From contig SADC01000160.1 in NCBI GenBank assembly GCA_004194705.1, positions 248,001-312,000 of the forward strand: a stretch of 64,000 nt of DNA. Reading direction: 5' to 3'. Below are positions 49,101 to 51,570 of the stretch, piece by piece (position 1 is the first letter of the stretch; each line of letters starts with the position of its first letter). Source of the stretch: Ditylenchus dipsaci (taxonomy: Eukaryota; Nematoda; Chromadorea; Rhabditida; Anguinidae). The notes below the pieces were generated by a model. It had not been told where the DNA came from. It was given only the letters and a program-made list of their open reading frames with translations, and did no database searches. The translations under genes were made by a program, and so were the position numbers.

Positions 49101-49512
49101 AAACAAGGTCCAGAATTTAATTTTAGGTATAGTTTTGTTAAAAACCATGTTGAAAATTCGTACGTAAATCCAACGATAAAGAAAAAATTTGGATCGGCGG
49201 GACAACAGTTGTCGGAGACGGCAATGGCCCTTTAAATAAACAAATTTTTAAAGAAAATTCACCCAATTTTCTGGTGTTTTCTGTGCTTTTATAAATAAAA
49301 AAATGCAAATGAGGTACACGCAGATATTTTAATTGCTGTTTTTTAGCTGAACGATATGGACAAATTTTGCTAGTTGAAGATGGAAAGGTGACTTTTATCA
49401 TTTTTGTAAAGTATTTTTTTCTCAAAAAACTTACGAAAAAATTCAGGTCTCAATGAGCAAAAACAAAGAAGAAGGGGAAGAAGTCAACAAGAAAAACGAA
49501 GATTCTTCATAG
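9795..49512 (+). CDS. ABCC5/MRP5-like ABC transporter, whole gene
   Basis: This is a full ABC exporter of subfamily C, laid out TMD1-NBD1-TMD2-NBD2, in about 38 exons over 39.7 kb. ABCC proteins export organic anions and conjugates across membranes using ATP; for MRP5 relatives, cyclic nucleotides and haem are known or proposed substrates. Exon order and spacing follow human ABCC5 from the segment before TM1 to the C-terminus. The long ABCC0 membrane domain is absent, as in short MRPs. Start: ATG at 9795, one base after a TTTGCAG acceptor with no visible upstream exon, so it may be trans-spliced. Stop: TAG at 49510-49512. Expected protein is about 1,250-1,300 residues. At least 13 exon joins or exons need a one- or two-base correction to stay in frame (see findings). 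Long introns carry mobile elements, and other genes lie inside them. Confidence 0.95.
10146..10801 (+). other. ABC intron 3 with GC-rich palindrome
   Basis: The intron runs from GTTTGT to TTTTAG. It holds the palindrome at 10396-10730. No coding sequence is visible. Confidence 0.8.
10396..10730. repeat. GC-rich palindromic element split by a 125-bp repeat
   Basis: The arms CATAGTTGGACCGCCGCCGG... and the inverse ...CCGGCGGCGGTCCAACTATG pair over about 85 bp. They are strikingly GC-rich for this AT-rich window. The centre contains copy 2 of the 125-bp repeat (10486-10611; copy 1 at 8570-8694), bounded by GGCGGTCATAGTTTTTGAGA and its repeats, as if inserted into the loop. Confidence 0.85.
10802..11457 (+). 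CDS. ABC transporter exons 4-7 (TMD1 start)
   Basis: Exon 4 (10802-11077) encodes LENLWNDELKANP and the first membrane helix (CFIFLFCLVFGFIGPTCMI). Exon 5 (11123-11243) has YGATWAVSYRTGIRVRGAIL, matching the ABCC5 TWALNYRTGVRLRGAIL segment. Exon 6 (11290-11331) is the 14-codon IVNIYANDGQRIFD, matching INICSNDGQRMFE. Exon 7 (11385-11457) encodes a helix with APLVLVGPFVLVGGLIYLL. Three of the introns are about 45-53 nt and all joins are in phase with no correction needed. Exon 7 ends in phase 1 at GTAACC, and the next exon is 11.4 kb away. Confidence 0.95.
11695..11826 (+). repeat. minisatellite, GTCGTTTACAGAATTG units
   Basis: Variants of a 16-bp unit GTCGTTTACAGAATTG alternate with CATAACACTG spacers. 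The same array occurs at 13831-14012. Both are preceded by an ACAGGCTGAT-GGTCGCTAC leader, so the array is part of a larger dispersed repeat. Confidence 0.85.
12186..13281. mobile_element. non-autonomous hAT-like element with 8-bp TSD
   Basis: The element proper is 12194-13273 with ends TAGAGATGATGA and TCATC-ATCTCTA. ATTAATAA flanks both sides (12186-12193, 13274-13281), a perfect 8-bp duplication typical of hAT. The arms are arrays of TGCGATT/AATCGCA units in both orientations. The interior (about 12500-13080) is a distant relative of the FB core: GGAGTGGTCAAAAGC, GCTGGTTTTTGGG and a palindromic centre. No transposase frame. Confidence 0.92.
13622..13765 (+). repeat. minisatellite, GCCGCGGTTAAAATCC units
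   Basis: Three to four copies of a unit near 35 bp (AATTCCGGATTTTCGCCGCG + GTTAAAATCC) end in TTCCGCCTACCT. A second array in the same orientation lies at 14738-14862 and ends in TTCCGCCTACCT too. The two bracket the 13831-14696 repeats as direct copies. Confidence 0.85.
13831..14012 (+). repeat. minisatellite, GTCGTTTACAGAATTG units
   Basis: About ten copies of the 16-bp unit also seen at 11695-11826, with the same leader. The open frame through it is a repeat artefact. Confidence 0.88.
14098..14696 (-). mobile_element. TIR element with a possible transposase tail
   Basis: The ends pair imperfectly: CTGCCACCTTTTACTTTTTT near 14118 with its inverse near 14668-14690, and ATTATGTCATAAT at about 14145 with ATTATGACATAAT near 14629. 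The minus-strand frame 14583-14275 (102 residues) ends in a basic stretch, IPIGGKRKRGRKRRAREGEA. That resembles the KRGRP-K-AKKAL tail of several MULE-type transposases and AT-hook tails, by impression only. Terminal array copies flank it at 13622-13765 and 14738-14862. Confidence 0.55.
14697..15433. other. satellite copy, then gene-free DNA
   Basis: 14738-14862 is the second GCCGCGGTTAAAATCC array. From 14870 to 15433 no exon or clear repeat was recognised. The plus-strand open frame at 15036-15452 overlaps the START gene's polyadenylation signal and shows no family features. Confidence 0.5.
15434..15439 (-). terminator. polyadenylation signal of the START gene
   Basis: AATAAA on the minus strand, 61 nt beyond the START-domain stop codon. 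Spacing is normal for a 3' UTR. Confidence 0.7.
15500..16427 (-). CDS. START-domain lipid-transfer protein
   Basis: Five exons on the minus strand encode about 252 residues: 16427-16238 (ATG at 16427, MASLADGATVLPVL), 16189-16094 (IYERDSNLAHAQESM), 16064-15954 (LEYRLQWDSMLEKAEVIA), 15905-15834 (VYMVRHLVKKNFPMSARESL) and 15787-15500. The last carries GGYKLLPDESNP and DYPPTKAYVRTH and ends at TAA 15502-15500. START proteins bind one lipid in a helix-grip fold. The W-D, R-x-V-x-KKN-P-x-S-x-R-D/E-S and C-terminal amphipathic-helix patterns all fit. Introns are 45-50 nt with TTTAG or TTTCAG acceptors. Exon 1 needs two extra bases after AERAAGE (near 16290) to reach FVPHFRSVAVELYSDKKGIQ. This looks like a GAAAAG run read as GAAG. 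The gene lies inside ABC intron 7 on the opposite strand. The lipid ligand cannot be told. Confidence 0.88.
16428..17688. other. repeats between START gene and H4 exon
   Basis: 16736-16806 is one arm of the TTCGTAAC family (see 26665-28259), beginning GGGCTGTACGAAGTTTCGTA. 16830-16922 is an array of ATTGGCCACAGATATATGAA units. 17140-17315 is a degenerate array of about 27 bp with AATGGTCCTGATCCACCCTT motifs. The remainder, 17316-17688, shows nothing recognisable. Confidence 0.7.
17689..17694 (-). terminator. polyadenylation signal for the H4 exon
   Basis: AATAAA on the minus strand, about 105 nt beyond the H4 stop. No histone stem-loop was seen, so this reads as a polyadenylated, replication-independent style transcript. 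Confidence 0.6.
17798..17866 (-). CDS. divergent histone H4, terminal exon
   Basis: After a TTTAG acceptor the minus strand reads [18 protein letters not shown] then GFDG and a stop: 22 codons plus TGA. This is the C-terminal segment of histone H4, whose usual form is [22 protein letters not shown]. Three of 22 positions differ (V to M, T to I, penultimate G to D), which is remarkable for H4. An intron at this point and an AATAAA signal also differ from canonical intronless H4 genes. The upstream exons were not found; a TACAGTCGAC element and SINEs start about 90 bp further on. It may be a variant gene with distant exons or a decaying copy. Confidence 0.85.
   Translation of the reverse strand, partial: [22 protein letters not shown]
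17957..18290. repeat. TACAGTCGAC element, right end missing
   Basis: It starts TACAGTCGACTCTCGATTCA. Its palindromic centre pairs AAAGCAAACC-type sequence around 18150-18210, and the inverse arm is followed to about 18290, where GACCAGACTATTATTAAACC ends the match. The interior matches 30871-31293 (GTTCGTTC...GGGTCCGACAC, AGTCTGGTCG-AAATAT, CCGATTT...CGCC). Confidence 0.75.
18340..18890 (+). repeat. cluster of tRNA-derived SINE heads
   Basis: Three B-box-like motifs lie in series: GCTGGTTCGAACCCACCTGG at about 18387, CGTTCGAACCCC at about 18663 and ATGTTCGATTCCACG at about 18845. The last is preceded by an A-box-like CAATGGTTAACGTGATGGGG. TTCGAAYCC with the upstream TGGT box is the pol III promoter of tRNAs and tRNA SINEs. 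None folds into a complete tRNA by eye. Confidence 0.6.
18951..19381. mobile_element. foldback MITE, GCGCAA arms, 8-bp TSD
   Basis: The element proper is 18959-19373. GTGTCTTT flanks it on both sides (18951-18958 and 19374-19381), a perfect 8-bp duplication. The ends are GGGCAGCCGACGATTGCGCA and the exact inverse. Each arm is an array of ATTGCGCAAATT-type units with variable 4-6 base fillers, mirrored unit by unit in the other arm. No coding capacity. Confidence 0.95.
19382..20330. repeat. palindromic element GGCATGTCGAAG (19729-20073) and flanks
   Basis: The left end GGCATGTCGAAGTCCCTGTC is matched in inverse by CGACTTCGACATGCC at 20059-20073. Both arms hold short arrays of CGACAT/ATGTCG units. 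The sequence on either side (19382-19728, 20074-20330) shows no gene. Confidence 0.75.
20328..21230. mobile_element. Harbinger-like MITE, TAA duplication
   Basis: The element is 20331-21227, from TGGCCTGTTCACATACTGAT to ...CACTATGTGAACAGGCCA, flanked by TAA on both sides (3-bp, PIF/Harbinger-like). Each arm holds runs of GAGTGA/CACTCTCACTCC and a GTTCACAATG motif. Related elements: 30685-31902 and 25261-26036. 21815-21930 is a stray right end. No transposase frame. Confidence 0.88.
21306..21535 (+). repeat. satellite, 43-bp unit
   Basis: More than five copies of a unit of about 43 bp (GGATGTCCTGAAAATAGGCA + TGATATCCCGGGCTGGGTT). The minus-strand open frame through it is an artefact of the unit length. 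Confidence 0.92.
21815..21930 (+). repeat. orphan right end of the TGGCCTGTTCACAT family
   Basis: It matches about 21105-21227 (GCATTGTGAATACCCGAGAG through GTGAACAGGCCA), with downstream flank similarity (TAAG-TTTTGTTTGTCAAGTG) as well. So this is a segmental copy of the right end plus flank, not a separate insertion. Confidence 0.8.
22093..22331. repeat. hairpin MITE, TTTAAAGGGGCATGCCC ends
   Basis: The ends TTTAAAGGGGCATGCCCACG and CGTGGGCATGCACCTTTAAA pair, with near-perfect arms (TTGGTTTCTAACAAA-AAGGC and inverse) to a short centre. Relatives occur at 48629-49236, 56649-56964 and, split by a hAT element, at 41184-45831. Confidence 0.9.
22325..22795. repeat. hairpin MITE, CTTTAAAGGAGGGGCGG ends
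   Basis: Its arms CTGTTAAGGAG...GTCTCGACACGAAA and CGTGTCGAGAC...CTCCTTAACAG continue almost to the centre at 22510-22590. It abuts the previous hairpin through a shared CTTTAAAGG. It ends 22 bases before the acceptor of ABC exon 8. 2150-2430 is a one-armed relative. Confidence 0.9.
22818..23237 (+). CDS. ABC transporter exons 8-12 (TMD1 middle)
   Basis: Exons: 22818-22876 (IGTLSLLGILVFFIFDVLQ), 22931-22985 (AFLGIVMV..., later TLKQQR), 23020-23050 (NSAIGKTEKR), 23104-23151 (MNLMGEIIKCIRVIKQ) and 23201-23237 (NAWEDLFTKRVI). Together they align with the ABCC5 run GFLGSAVFILF...RRKCVAATDERVQKMNEVLTYIKFIKMYAW. Exon 8 joins exon 7 in phase (G|TG). The exon at 22931 needs one base correction between VMVCC and the TLKQQR end. 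The rest are in phase, with introns of 34-53 nt. Confidence 0.9.
25258..26039. mobile_element. Harbinger-like MITE, CCCTACGTTCACAATG ends
   Basis: The element is 25261-26036, flanked by TAA on both sides. The ends CCCTACGTTCACAATG and CATTGTGAACGTAGGG are exact inverses. Each arm then runs into GCGGATGCGG/CCGCATCCGC repeats. The GTTCACAATG motif is shared with the TGGCCTGTTCACAT family although the outermost bases differ. Contains the 25670-25850 array. Confidence 0.92.
25670..25850 (+). repeat. minisatellite, GGCAGTTGGATTCAATTGTC
   Basis: Seven or so copies of TTGGATTCAAYYGTCCCATT + TTAGGCAG (about 29 bp, shortened at the end). Confidence 0.9.
26656..28268. mobile_element. foldback element FB-B, TTCGTAA arrays, 9-bp TSD
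   Basis: The element proper is 26665-28259, flanked by CCAAGGACG at 26656-26664 and 28260-28268 (perfect 9 bp, MULE-like). The ends are GGCTGTACGAACTTCCGTAA and its near inverse. The left arm is short; the right arm is a long array of TCTTACGAAATTCGC-type units. A second inverted pair, 26730-26860 versus 27310-27450 (ATGCTCAGCATTCAT...), is nested inside. A lone arm of this family sits at 16736-16806. 27695-27780 carries a minus-strand tRNA-like box (GGCTCGATTCCACC). Confidence 0.92.
27012..27136 (+). repeat. paired repeats with a CCTGCCTTCGGCAGG hairpin
   Basis: CCTGCCTGCCTTCGGCAGGC + ACCCTAATTCAAT occurs at 27017-27049 and 27104-27136, about 55 bp apart. Each copy contains the perfect inverted repeat GCCTGCC-TTC-GGCAGGC. 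The stretch is more GC-rich than its surroundings. Confidence 0.85.
28541..28719 (+). CDS. ABC transporter exon 13 (TMD1 helix)
   Basis: After TTTTCAG at 28540 (or TCTCAAG at 28562) the strongest frame gives KVIRFVSVLLVPMVVFVLLL, matching ABCC5 ITVGVAPIVVVIASVVTF. A second frame ends EGNALAVTK and joins the next exon in phase. With the 28562 acceptor a third frame opens with FERFVRSHRISVKSSWV, which fits ABCC5 FSQSVQKIREEERRIL better than the TAG-containing reading from 28541. Two frame corrections are therefore needed and the true 5' boundary is uncertain. Confidence 0.75.
28880..29199 (+). CDS. small unidentified gene nested in an ABC intron
   Basis: After a GGTTTAG acceptor, ATG at 28900 opens a frame reading MSEEPVCAAISLC, then KMEEEEVMHSEPTVAKGAGK. 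As given it continues to TAA at 29121 (73 residues). If one A is dropped near 29012, a lysine-rich tail appears instead (KTKTFAGSAPKKTAVKHKKW) and ends at TAG about 29140. AATAAA at 29194-29199 follows. A possible upstream exon with a GTAAGT donor lies at 28798-28825. No family was recognised. It sits in the same orientation within the ABC intron 28720-29935, and may be an independent nested gene or an inserted gene copy. Confidence 0.45.
29936..30485 (+). CDS. ABC transporter exons 14-17 (TMD1 end, NBD1 Walker A)
   Basis: Exons: 29936-29996 (IFSAITVFFVMLFGIRMIPY), 30048-30104 (TRYLAESKSALSKIRS), 30181-30254 (NIAILMKDSTFSWDTSANP) and 30315-30485. The last holds a polar linker (PSSKLTKNGKSNGHVDQTTE) and then LNLSIEKKELIGVCG and the Walker A start CVGSGKT. 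The 51-nt intron 29997-30047 has no stop in frame, so it could be mistaken for coding; the alignment shows it is spliced. The last exon needs one base correction between APVYVYK and LQKLNL (about 30405-30420). Its donor GTGTGT is phase 1. Confidence 0.92.
30682..31905. mobile_element. Harbinger-like MITE, TGGCCTGTTCACATACTGAG
   Basis: The element is 30685-31902 with TAA on both sides. It belongs to the family of 20331-21227: ends TGGCCTGTTCACATACTGAG and CAGTATGTGAACAGGCCA, with the interior GCATATGTGA-AA-CTGAC and CGAGCTTTCCATTTCC shared. The left arm carries GTAAGTGTAAATG repeats instead of GAGTGA runs. It is interrupted by 30871-31293. Confidence 0.88.
30871..31293. mobile_element. palindromic TACAGTCGACGCTCTCC element
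   Basis: The ends TACAGTCGACGCTCTCCATT and the inverse. Arms of about 200 bp pair almost throughout (GGTCCAACAC, AGTCTGGTCGGAAATATCGC, GGGTCTAAATGACAAAAT...). Both outer dinucleotides are TA. Compare 17957-18290. No open frame of note. Confidence 0.92.
31963..32321. repeat. palindromic element, GAACCATGGTTTTGAACGCA
   Basis: The left end AGAACCATGGTTTTGAACGC + AGCGG pairs with CCGCTGCGTTCAAAATCA... at 32290-32321. A related end with the same flank (GGGTTTTGAACGCAT...GGGGACACTTTTTCACTCC) lies at 11527-11590. Confidence 0.75.
32347..33533 (+). CDS. ABC transporter exons 18-21 (NBD1)
   Basis: Exons: 32347-32384 (LLHACLGHVSFY, after GSGKT), 32425-32627 (ESGTFAMSGTAAFVSQNPF with the Q-loop; then NTTIRENILFG), 33145-33204 (INESGTTLSGGQKARLAL, the ABC signature) and 33261-33533 (NRDIYLLDDIFASVDRG, Walker B and D-loop). 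The last aspartate of LLDD replaces the catalytic glutamate, as is common in ABCC NBD1. The H-loop region reads LLATSDPLT, where ABCC5 has FVTHQLQ, so no histidine is seen. Frame corrections are needed at the 32384/32425 join, in 33190-33204, and at about 33262, 33330 and 33405; most are explained by a lost homopolymer base. Confidence 0.93.
33935..34243. mobile_element. small TIR element with 9-bp TSD
   Basis: The element proper is 33944-34234. CTTGCTAGA flanks both ends (33935-33943, 34235-34243), a perfect 9-bp duplication. The ends are AGGCAGGCGACTCGGCAAAA and ...GTTCGCCCTGCCT. The arms hold ACTCG-ATTCG units in both orientations. The paralogous repeat at 48316-48330 has the uninterrupted site (TTTGCTAGATGCGCC). 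Confidence 0.93.
34295..35032. mobile_element. TACAGTCGACGCTCGATATA element
   Basis: The ends TACAGTCGACGCTCGATATA and ...ATCGATTGTCGACTGTA, with TA at each edge. Arms carry ATTGCGTCCGCT motifs. It contains the 34493-34727 MITE. It inserted in the dispersed repeat that is uninterrupted at about 48345-48385. Confidence 0.85.
34493..34727. repeat. MITE, CTAGTAGCGAATACCCCC family (nested)
   Basis: The ends are CGGCGCTAGTATAGAATACA + CCCCCCC and the inverse. The interior TCGCTGTAACTACCCTTT, GGCTTAGCC and CCAGCGTACGGAAGTT matches 35287-35552, 52970-53232 and 58193-58421. Part of another copy lies at 35107-35280. Confidence 0.88.
35287..35552. repeat. MITE, CTAGTAGCGAATACCCCC family
   Basis: Starts CCCTAGTAGCGAATAACCCC and ends GTATTCGCTACTAGCGCC, with long C and G homopolymers inside the ends. 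Opposite orientation to 34493-34727 and about 90 percent alike by eye. Confidence 0.9.
36002..36609 (+). CDS. ABC transporter exons 22-25 (linker, TMD2 start)
   Basis: Exons: 36002-36094 (acidic linker KVTETASEDNAEEIDGNTKS), 36146-36275 (LGLSKISTKIYLEYIKAAGG then a membrane helix ending LINVG), 36338-36436 (IFSTYWLSKWLTDVHG) and 36461-36609 (NDPNLSFYATVYGCSILILF, ending MIFVK). They match the ABCC5 run VYGVYIQAAGG...FMLNVGSTAFSTWWLSYWI...MQYYASIYALSMAVMLILKAIRGVVFVKG. Exon 24 to 25 is one base out of phase next to a T6 run, and exon 25 needs one G at the WSK-A junction (about 36593). NATDNYS has a potential N-glycosylation site in the first TMD2 extracellular loop. Confidence 0.93.
36757..36955. 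mobile_element. near-perfect hairpin MITE, TTAA-type ends
   Basis: The arms of about 92 bp are almost identical in inverse (GACAGTTCTCTTTCGTCTTT, ATTTCAAATGTTTGAATTCG), around a loop of roughly 14 nt (CATTCGAAGCAAGT). Its ends TTTAAAAGACCATAG and CTATGGCCCTTAAA place TTAA at each junction, compatible with piggyBac-type insertion (inference). The high arm identity implies a recent insertion. Relative: 6757-7106. Confidence 0.93.
37225..37325 (-). repeat. tRNA-derived SINE head
   Basis: On the minus strand an A-box-like GGCTCAGTATAGGTGGTAAA is followed by CATCGGTTCGAATCCGGCTG, a good B box, at tRNA-like spacing. The acceptor stem does not close by eye, so this is a SINE or tRNA relic rather than a functional tRNA. 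Confidence 0.7.
37673..38413. mobile_element. foldback element FB-C with 9-bp TSD
   Basis: The element proper is 37682-38404. TTTGAAAAG occurs at 37673-37681 and 38405-38413, a perfect 9-bp duplication. The ends are GGACAATACTTTTTTCTCCG and the inverse. The arms start with CCGACTAAAAYACTTTTTT arrays. The core (GACCAGATGGCTGGAGACCC, GATTGAGCGGATCAGATTTC) is nearly identical to that of 9035-9666, whose arrays are TGTCACAGATT units. Confidence 0.94.
38529..39237 (+). CDS. ABC transporter exons 26-29 (TMD2)
   Basis: Exons: 38529-38616 (VTLCASTNLHNSMLNHVLHG then TSFFDTTP), 38662-38703 (GRILNRFSKDLDE), 38760-38926 (DVKLPFSAEALLQYMITCIG, helix GIIASVFPIFL, then HPLIAVFVLFFLCFRSGIR) and 39114-39237 (LKRVENISRSPVFEQITSSL, then LATIHSFSQTN). 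These are the best-conserved ABCC coupling-helix motifs. Exon 28 (38760) needs one C near 38870 (GCATCCCC read for GCCATCCCC) to pass from the LCYA frame to HPLIA. All other joins are in phase. Confidence 0.95.
39410..39461. repeat. 52-bp TACAGTC mini-hairpin
   Basis: TACAGTCAAACCTCGTTATA faces its inverse ATATAACGAGGTTCGACTGT with almost no loop. It is the smallest member of the TACAGTC group, little more than two TIRs. Confidence 0.9.
39498..41105 (+). mobile_element. internally deleted LTR retrotransposon
   Basis: The 5' LTR is 39498-39653 and the 3' LTR 40951-41105, both about 155 bp, TG...CA, roughly 90 percent alike (CTGACACGGCTATGATTCGT shared). A primer-site-like TTGGCGCAGTCGC follows the 5' LTR, and a purine tract GAGGGGAGG precedes the 3' LTR. 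Between them are a capsid-like gag piece (FQDWMARFKFSLDCIA and VKLLMTKLSSEAFSEY, about 39810-39990) and then a retropepsin active site (ILDSGARVNTL, about 40020-40055). Reverse transcriptase, RNase H and integrase are missing. No matching target duplication was seen. Confidence 0.88.
41573..41759. repeat. hairpin inside hAT-2
   Basis: The arms ACACGGGAAAGGCACGACCA...AGCTTGTTATCAT pair with only a few mismatches over about 78 bp, around a loop of about 30 nt. Little divergence, so probably recent. Confidence 0.9.
41932..42942 (+). pseudogene. hAT transposase fragments (BED finger and dimerisation domain)
   Basis: A frame opens at 41932 (MIVGSPTQSQFSDANQEDSA). After an intron-like GTAAGG...TTATAG gap, a zinc finger follows at about 42190-42290 (YCPSCNADMVPKTSVIKAHL then NARHEK; C-x2-C...H-x4-H). 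After further gaps, 42479-42712 and 42753-42942 give the hAT C-terminal dimerisation segment VPASSSTVERVFSQAEMSTN, ending in TAG. The catalytic core between finger and C-terminus is absent, so it cannot be active. Confidence 0.85.
43210..43560 (+). repeat. minisatellite, GGTGGTTTGGGC units
   Basis: About 14 degenerate copies of a 21-23 bp unit (CTAGGTGGTTTGGGCACTCT). Related G-rich arrays occur at 2640-2800, 59880-59960 and 63360-63440. Confidence 0.85.
43806..45365 (-). mobile_element. hAT element hAT-1 with decayed transposase
   Basis: The element proper is 43814-45357, with TAGGGTGGTGCGGTTACGGT and ...CCGTGCACCACCCTA ends. GTCTACAG and GTCTACAC flank it (7 of 8). Arms are rich in ACCGGTT/AACCGGT units. 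On the minus strand three frames give a BED-finger region (CLKCRNL, then STLHLINHLKSKRHEE, about 45060-44930), a linker frame (44797-44570, HTGEEIAKLIEETK) and the hAT dimerisation domain (44520-44242, VPATSVSSERTFSIAGLLYS). At 1.54 kb the catalytic middle is lost. Confidence 0.92.
45832..46985 (+). CDS. ABC transporter exons 30-35 (TMD2 end, NBD2 first half)
   Basis: Exons: 45832-45988 (MFMFHSAMRWQAVWLDLLVV), 46048-46107 (AIAFAMQMSGIFQFAVRSQT), 46158-46296 (LTSVERVSHYSK; FPVNWPSDGSLQFDNA), 46358-46455 (LKYPSETTPALKGVSF then GIVGRTGS), 46690-46819 (GKSSLCSALFRLYELQSG) and 46875-46985 (DPLLFSGTLRSNIDPEEQYT). Walker A of NBD2 (GRTGSGKSS) is split by the intron 46456-46689. Phases agree throughout. 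Exon 34 needs one extra C in a CCC run at about 46784 to reach RSMAIIPQ and the Q-loop. The exon 30 acceptor is the end of a MITE. Confidence 0.96.
46986..47866 (+). other. ABC intron, repeat fragments only
   Basis: No exon is seen. 47540-47640 matches an arm of the 4095-4443 palindrome. 47190-47260 has short TTTTGCAAATT-type repeats. Confidence 0.6.
47867..48171 (+). CDS. ABC transporter exons 36-37 (NBD2 signature to H-loop)
   Basis: Exon 36 (47867-47976) encodes KIEESGKNLSSGQRQIVCVI, the NBD2 signature (SSGQ). Exon 37 (48039-48171) encodes NVKIVVLDEATANVDHRTDG, with Walker B, catalytic glutamate and D-loop, and then TTVLLVTHRLNN with the H-loop histidine. NBD2 therefore has every catalytic residue that NBD1 lacks, the usual ABCC asymmetry. 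Both exons are in frame without correction. Confidence 0.97.
48172..49346 (+). other. ABC intron with nested hairpins
   Basis: 48210-48430 is the uninterrupted paralogue of the repeat at 33840-35100. 48629-49236 is a TTTAAAAGGG-family hairpin interrupted by 48671-49095. Confidence 0.8.
48668..49098. mobile_element. long perfect-arm hairpin with TAA duplication
   Basis: The element is 48671-49095, with ends AGCTCCATTCATACTCCCGC and the inverse. Arms of about 200 bp differ at very few positions and meet at TGTCCCGTGGGACA...GCGGGACA. TAA flanks both ends. The host hairpin family reads GGTTTCTAACAAAAC without the insertion (22185-22200), which confirms the junction. No coding frame spans it. Confidence 0.94.
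49347..49512 (+). CDS. ABC transporter exons 38-39 (C-terminus)
   Basis: The exon at 49347-49387 encodes LNDMDK then, after one missing A in an AAAATTTT run, ILLVEDGK, matching the ABCC5 end DRIMVLAQGQ. The final exon 49447-49512 encodes VSMSKNKEEGEEVNKKNEDS and TAG. The charged tail is short. No clear AATAAA was seen in the next 200 bp. Confidence 0.9.
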
Positions 49513-50884
49513 TTAATTCATATTCTATATATTTTCAAAGCGTTCGAAACATGGAAAGTTTGCGATCTGCAAGCATTGAAAGGTTTTTGAAAAAATTGTG
49601 CTCTTTTGCCTTGCTTTCTTTATTGATAATGTTTGTATTTTGTTAAAAAGTGTTTTAATACTTTTTAAAAATTGATAATTATTGCACAAGCTTTGCTTAT
49701 TGTCTCAATCATTTTATTGTTCGTAGCGGGTGCTTTGTGAACAACAGTCTATATGTAAATGCTCCACAGCCATTGCCTTTTTTAAGTGTTGTCTGGTAAA
49801 TACTCTTTCTCTTTACAGCGTCAGTTGCTTTACCTTTGTTATACAAATACGATGTTTTTGTCGCCTGAGTAAAATATTATACAAAATGGAACAAAAGAAT
49901 CAAAGATGGGAAAAATGTGAGGCCTTGTTTCAATCAAAAATGGACACAGGCTCCGTCAGATTTTTTTTAAACGATGTAGGTGAAATGCCCAAAAAAGTTT
50001 TAGTGCAGCCTCTCTCAGAAATTCCTGCGTATGCCACTAGTAGTCATAATTTGGTTCAAATTATTTTACAGCTATAGCAATAGGTCATACCACATAATTA
50101 CACTTTTTACTTTTTTGAGGCAGGGTAGCTGAATGGGGTTGTGGTTGAAACGAATAAGTAATTAAATAATCGAAAAATCTCGGAGAGTATTACTTGGGTT
50201 TTCGTTTAATTTGCGACGTACGGAGACTCTTTTAAAATTTTAGAAGGCTATAAGTTTACAGCAGAATTCGTCAGTATCAAGGATTTTGGTGACAGCCCAG
50301 TGGTTTTTACCAGAAAAAATAATATCTCATCTATAACAATTAGACTTGCAAATAAGCACTAGCAAGCAGGAAACAAATAGCATAATCATAATTACAAATT
50401 TTCCACATGGTCAAGCAAAACATGCAGTCTAGTAAAAAAACCACTGCGTAATTGTTTTTTTTTTCGCCTTGTCATTTTTATAATGATTAGCGCTGATTTT
50501 CGTAGATTTTGAGCGATTGTATTCTTCTTAGTTGTAGTTTTAGTGTATTGCTCATGTTTTCTTCTTATAGGATGTTTGTACATACATCGGCACGGTTTTT
50601 CAAAGGATGTCTGCTATATTTTTCATTGGAGTATTTTTTTGTTTTCTATCTAAAAATCAAAACTTATACTGTAAATAATTATTTTTATTTAAAACCACCA
50701 AAACTTTAAAAAGTTAATGAAAAATTAGACTCCAAGCGGGAATCCAGCCGGCGACTGGCTTAGCCGAATTTGTCTAATTTACATTTGGCAAGTGAGTTAC
50801 CCAACTTGTCCTTTGGGTTTTATTACTCTTCACGTGAGGGCGCTTAACTAACCCTTAACACTGGCTATAAACTCCATCATAGTT
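49513..50884. other. intergenic region upstream of the receptor
   Basis: A plus-strand frame from ATG 49886 (MEQKNQRWEKCEALFQSKMD) to TAG at 50075-50077 has protein-like composition but no recognised family and no confirmed splice partners. From 50385 the first unit of a tandem duplication begins. Confidence 0.45.
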
Positions 50885-50885
50885 T

Positions 50886-51089
50886 CAGCAACCTTTGACC
50901 ATGAACTTACAGTCAAATCAATTTGCATCGCTTTTAAGGTTTAATCAAACAGATACTTCAGTTTTTGGATTCTCTCAAAAAACCCAAATTTTTTACTGCT
51001 GTAGTTTTTTTACTTGGTATCAAAGCGACGATTGGGCTTGTAGGAATATTTTTCAACACTTGTTTGGTTGTAGTTACTTTCAAAAACAA
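50886..51089 (+). pseudogene. duplicated receptor exon 1 (upstream copy)
   Basis: One frame gives [20 protein letters not shown] then [14 protein letters not shown] and a GTAAGT donor: the TM1 exon of the Srsx-like receptor. It is preceded by in-frame [16 protein letters not shown] but no confirmed ATG in that frame. The downstream exons 2-5 exist only once (52504-55364). It is therefore an orphan copy or an alternative first exon. Confidence 0.65.
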
Positions 51090-51244
51090 GTAAGTTATTA
51101 TTCGTACAGATCCATAAATAACCAACCACCCCATTCTCTTGGTTGGCCTATGAAGCAACATTTGGTCAAAATAGTAAGGCTTTTAAAGTTCCATTTTTGT
51201 TTATTTTTGTCCAGTTTATTACAAGAATACACAACAACAACATG

Positions 51245-51570
51245 AAATAACTACTTGTAATTATTCTTCTTTCTTCTTGCTTTTGTGGAACTGGCACCAT
51301 CATGCTCAGCCTTCACAGGCTGGTTTGGGGATCCAGTCAGCATCGCGAAAAGCAGCAGCTTCACCGTTAGATTTGTCTTCGGCATCCAGAGCAGACTCTT
51401 TCTTCTTGAGCATCCCTTCTTTTTCCAGCATTACCGTTCACCAACTCGAATGCATTACCTATCTCGGCCATTATTATGCTTATCTCACAATCAGTCATCC
51501 AATTCACCTTCAATCTTCCACGGGTACTCTTGACTCATGAGCTCAAACACTTCAATTCTCTAAAGGTAAA
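51245..51570 (-). other. possible minus-strand coding remnant
   Basis: On the minus strand an acceptor-like CTTTAG near 51563 precedes RIEVFELMSQEYPWKIEGEL. Further down other frames give LDAEDKSNGEAAAFRDADWI and a basic end ARRKKNNYK, with a stop near 51250. The composition looks coding, but at least two frame changes are needed and no family was recognised. It lies between the duplicated receptor exons. Confidence 0.35.
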
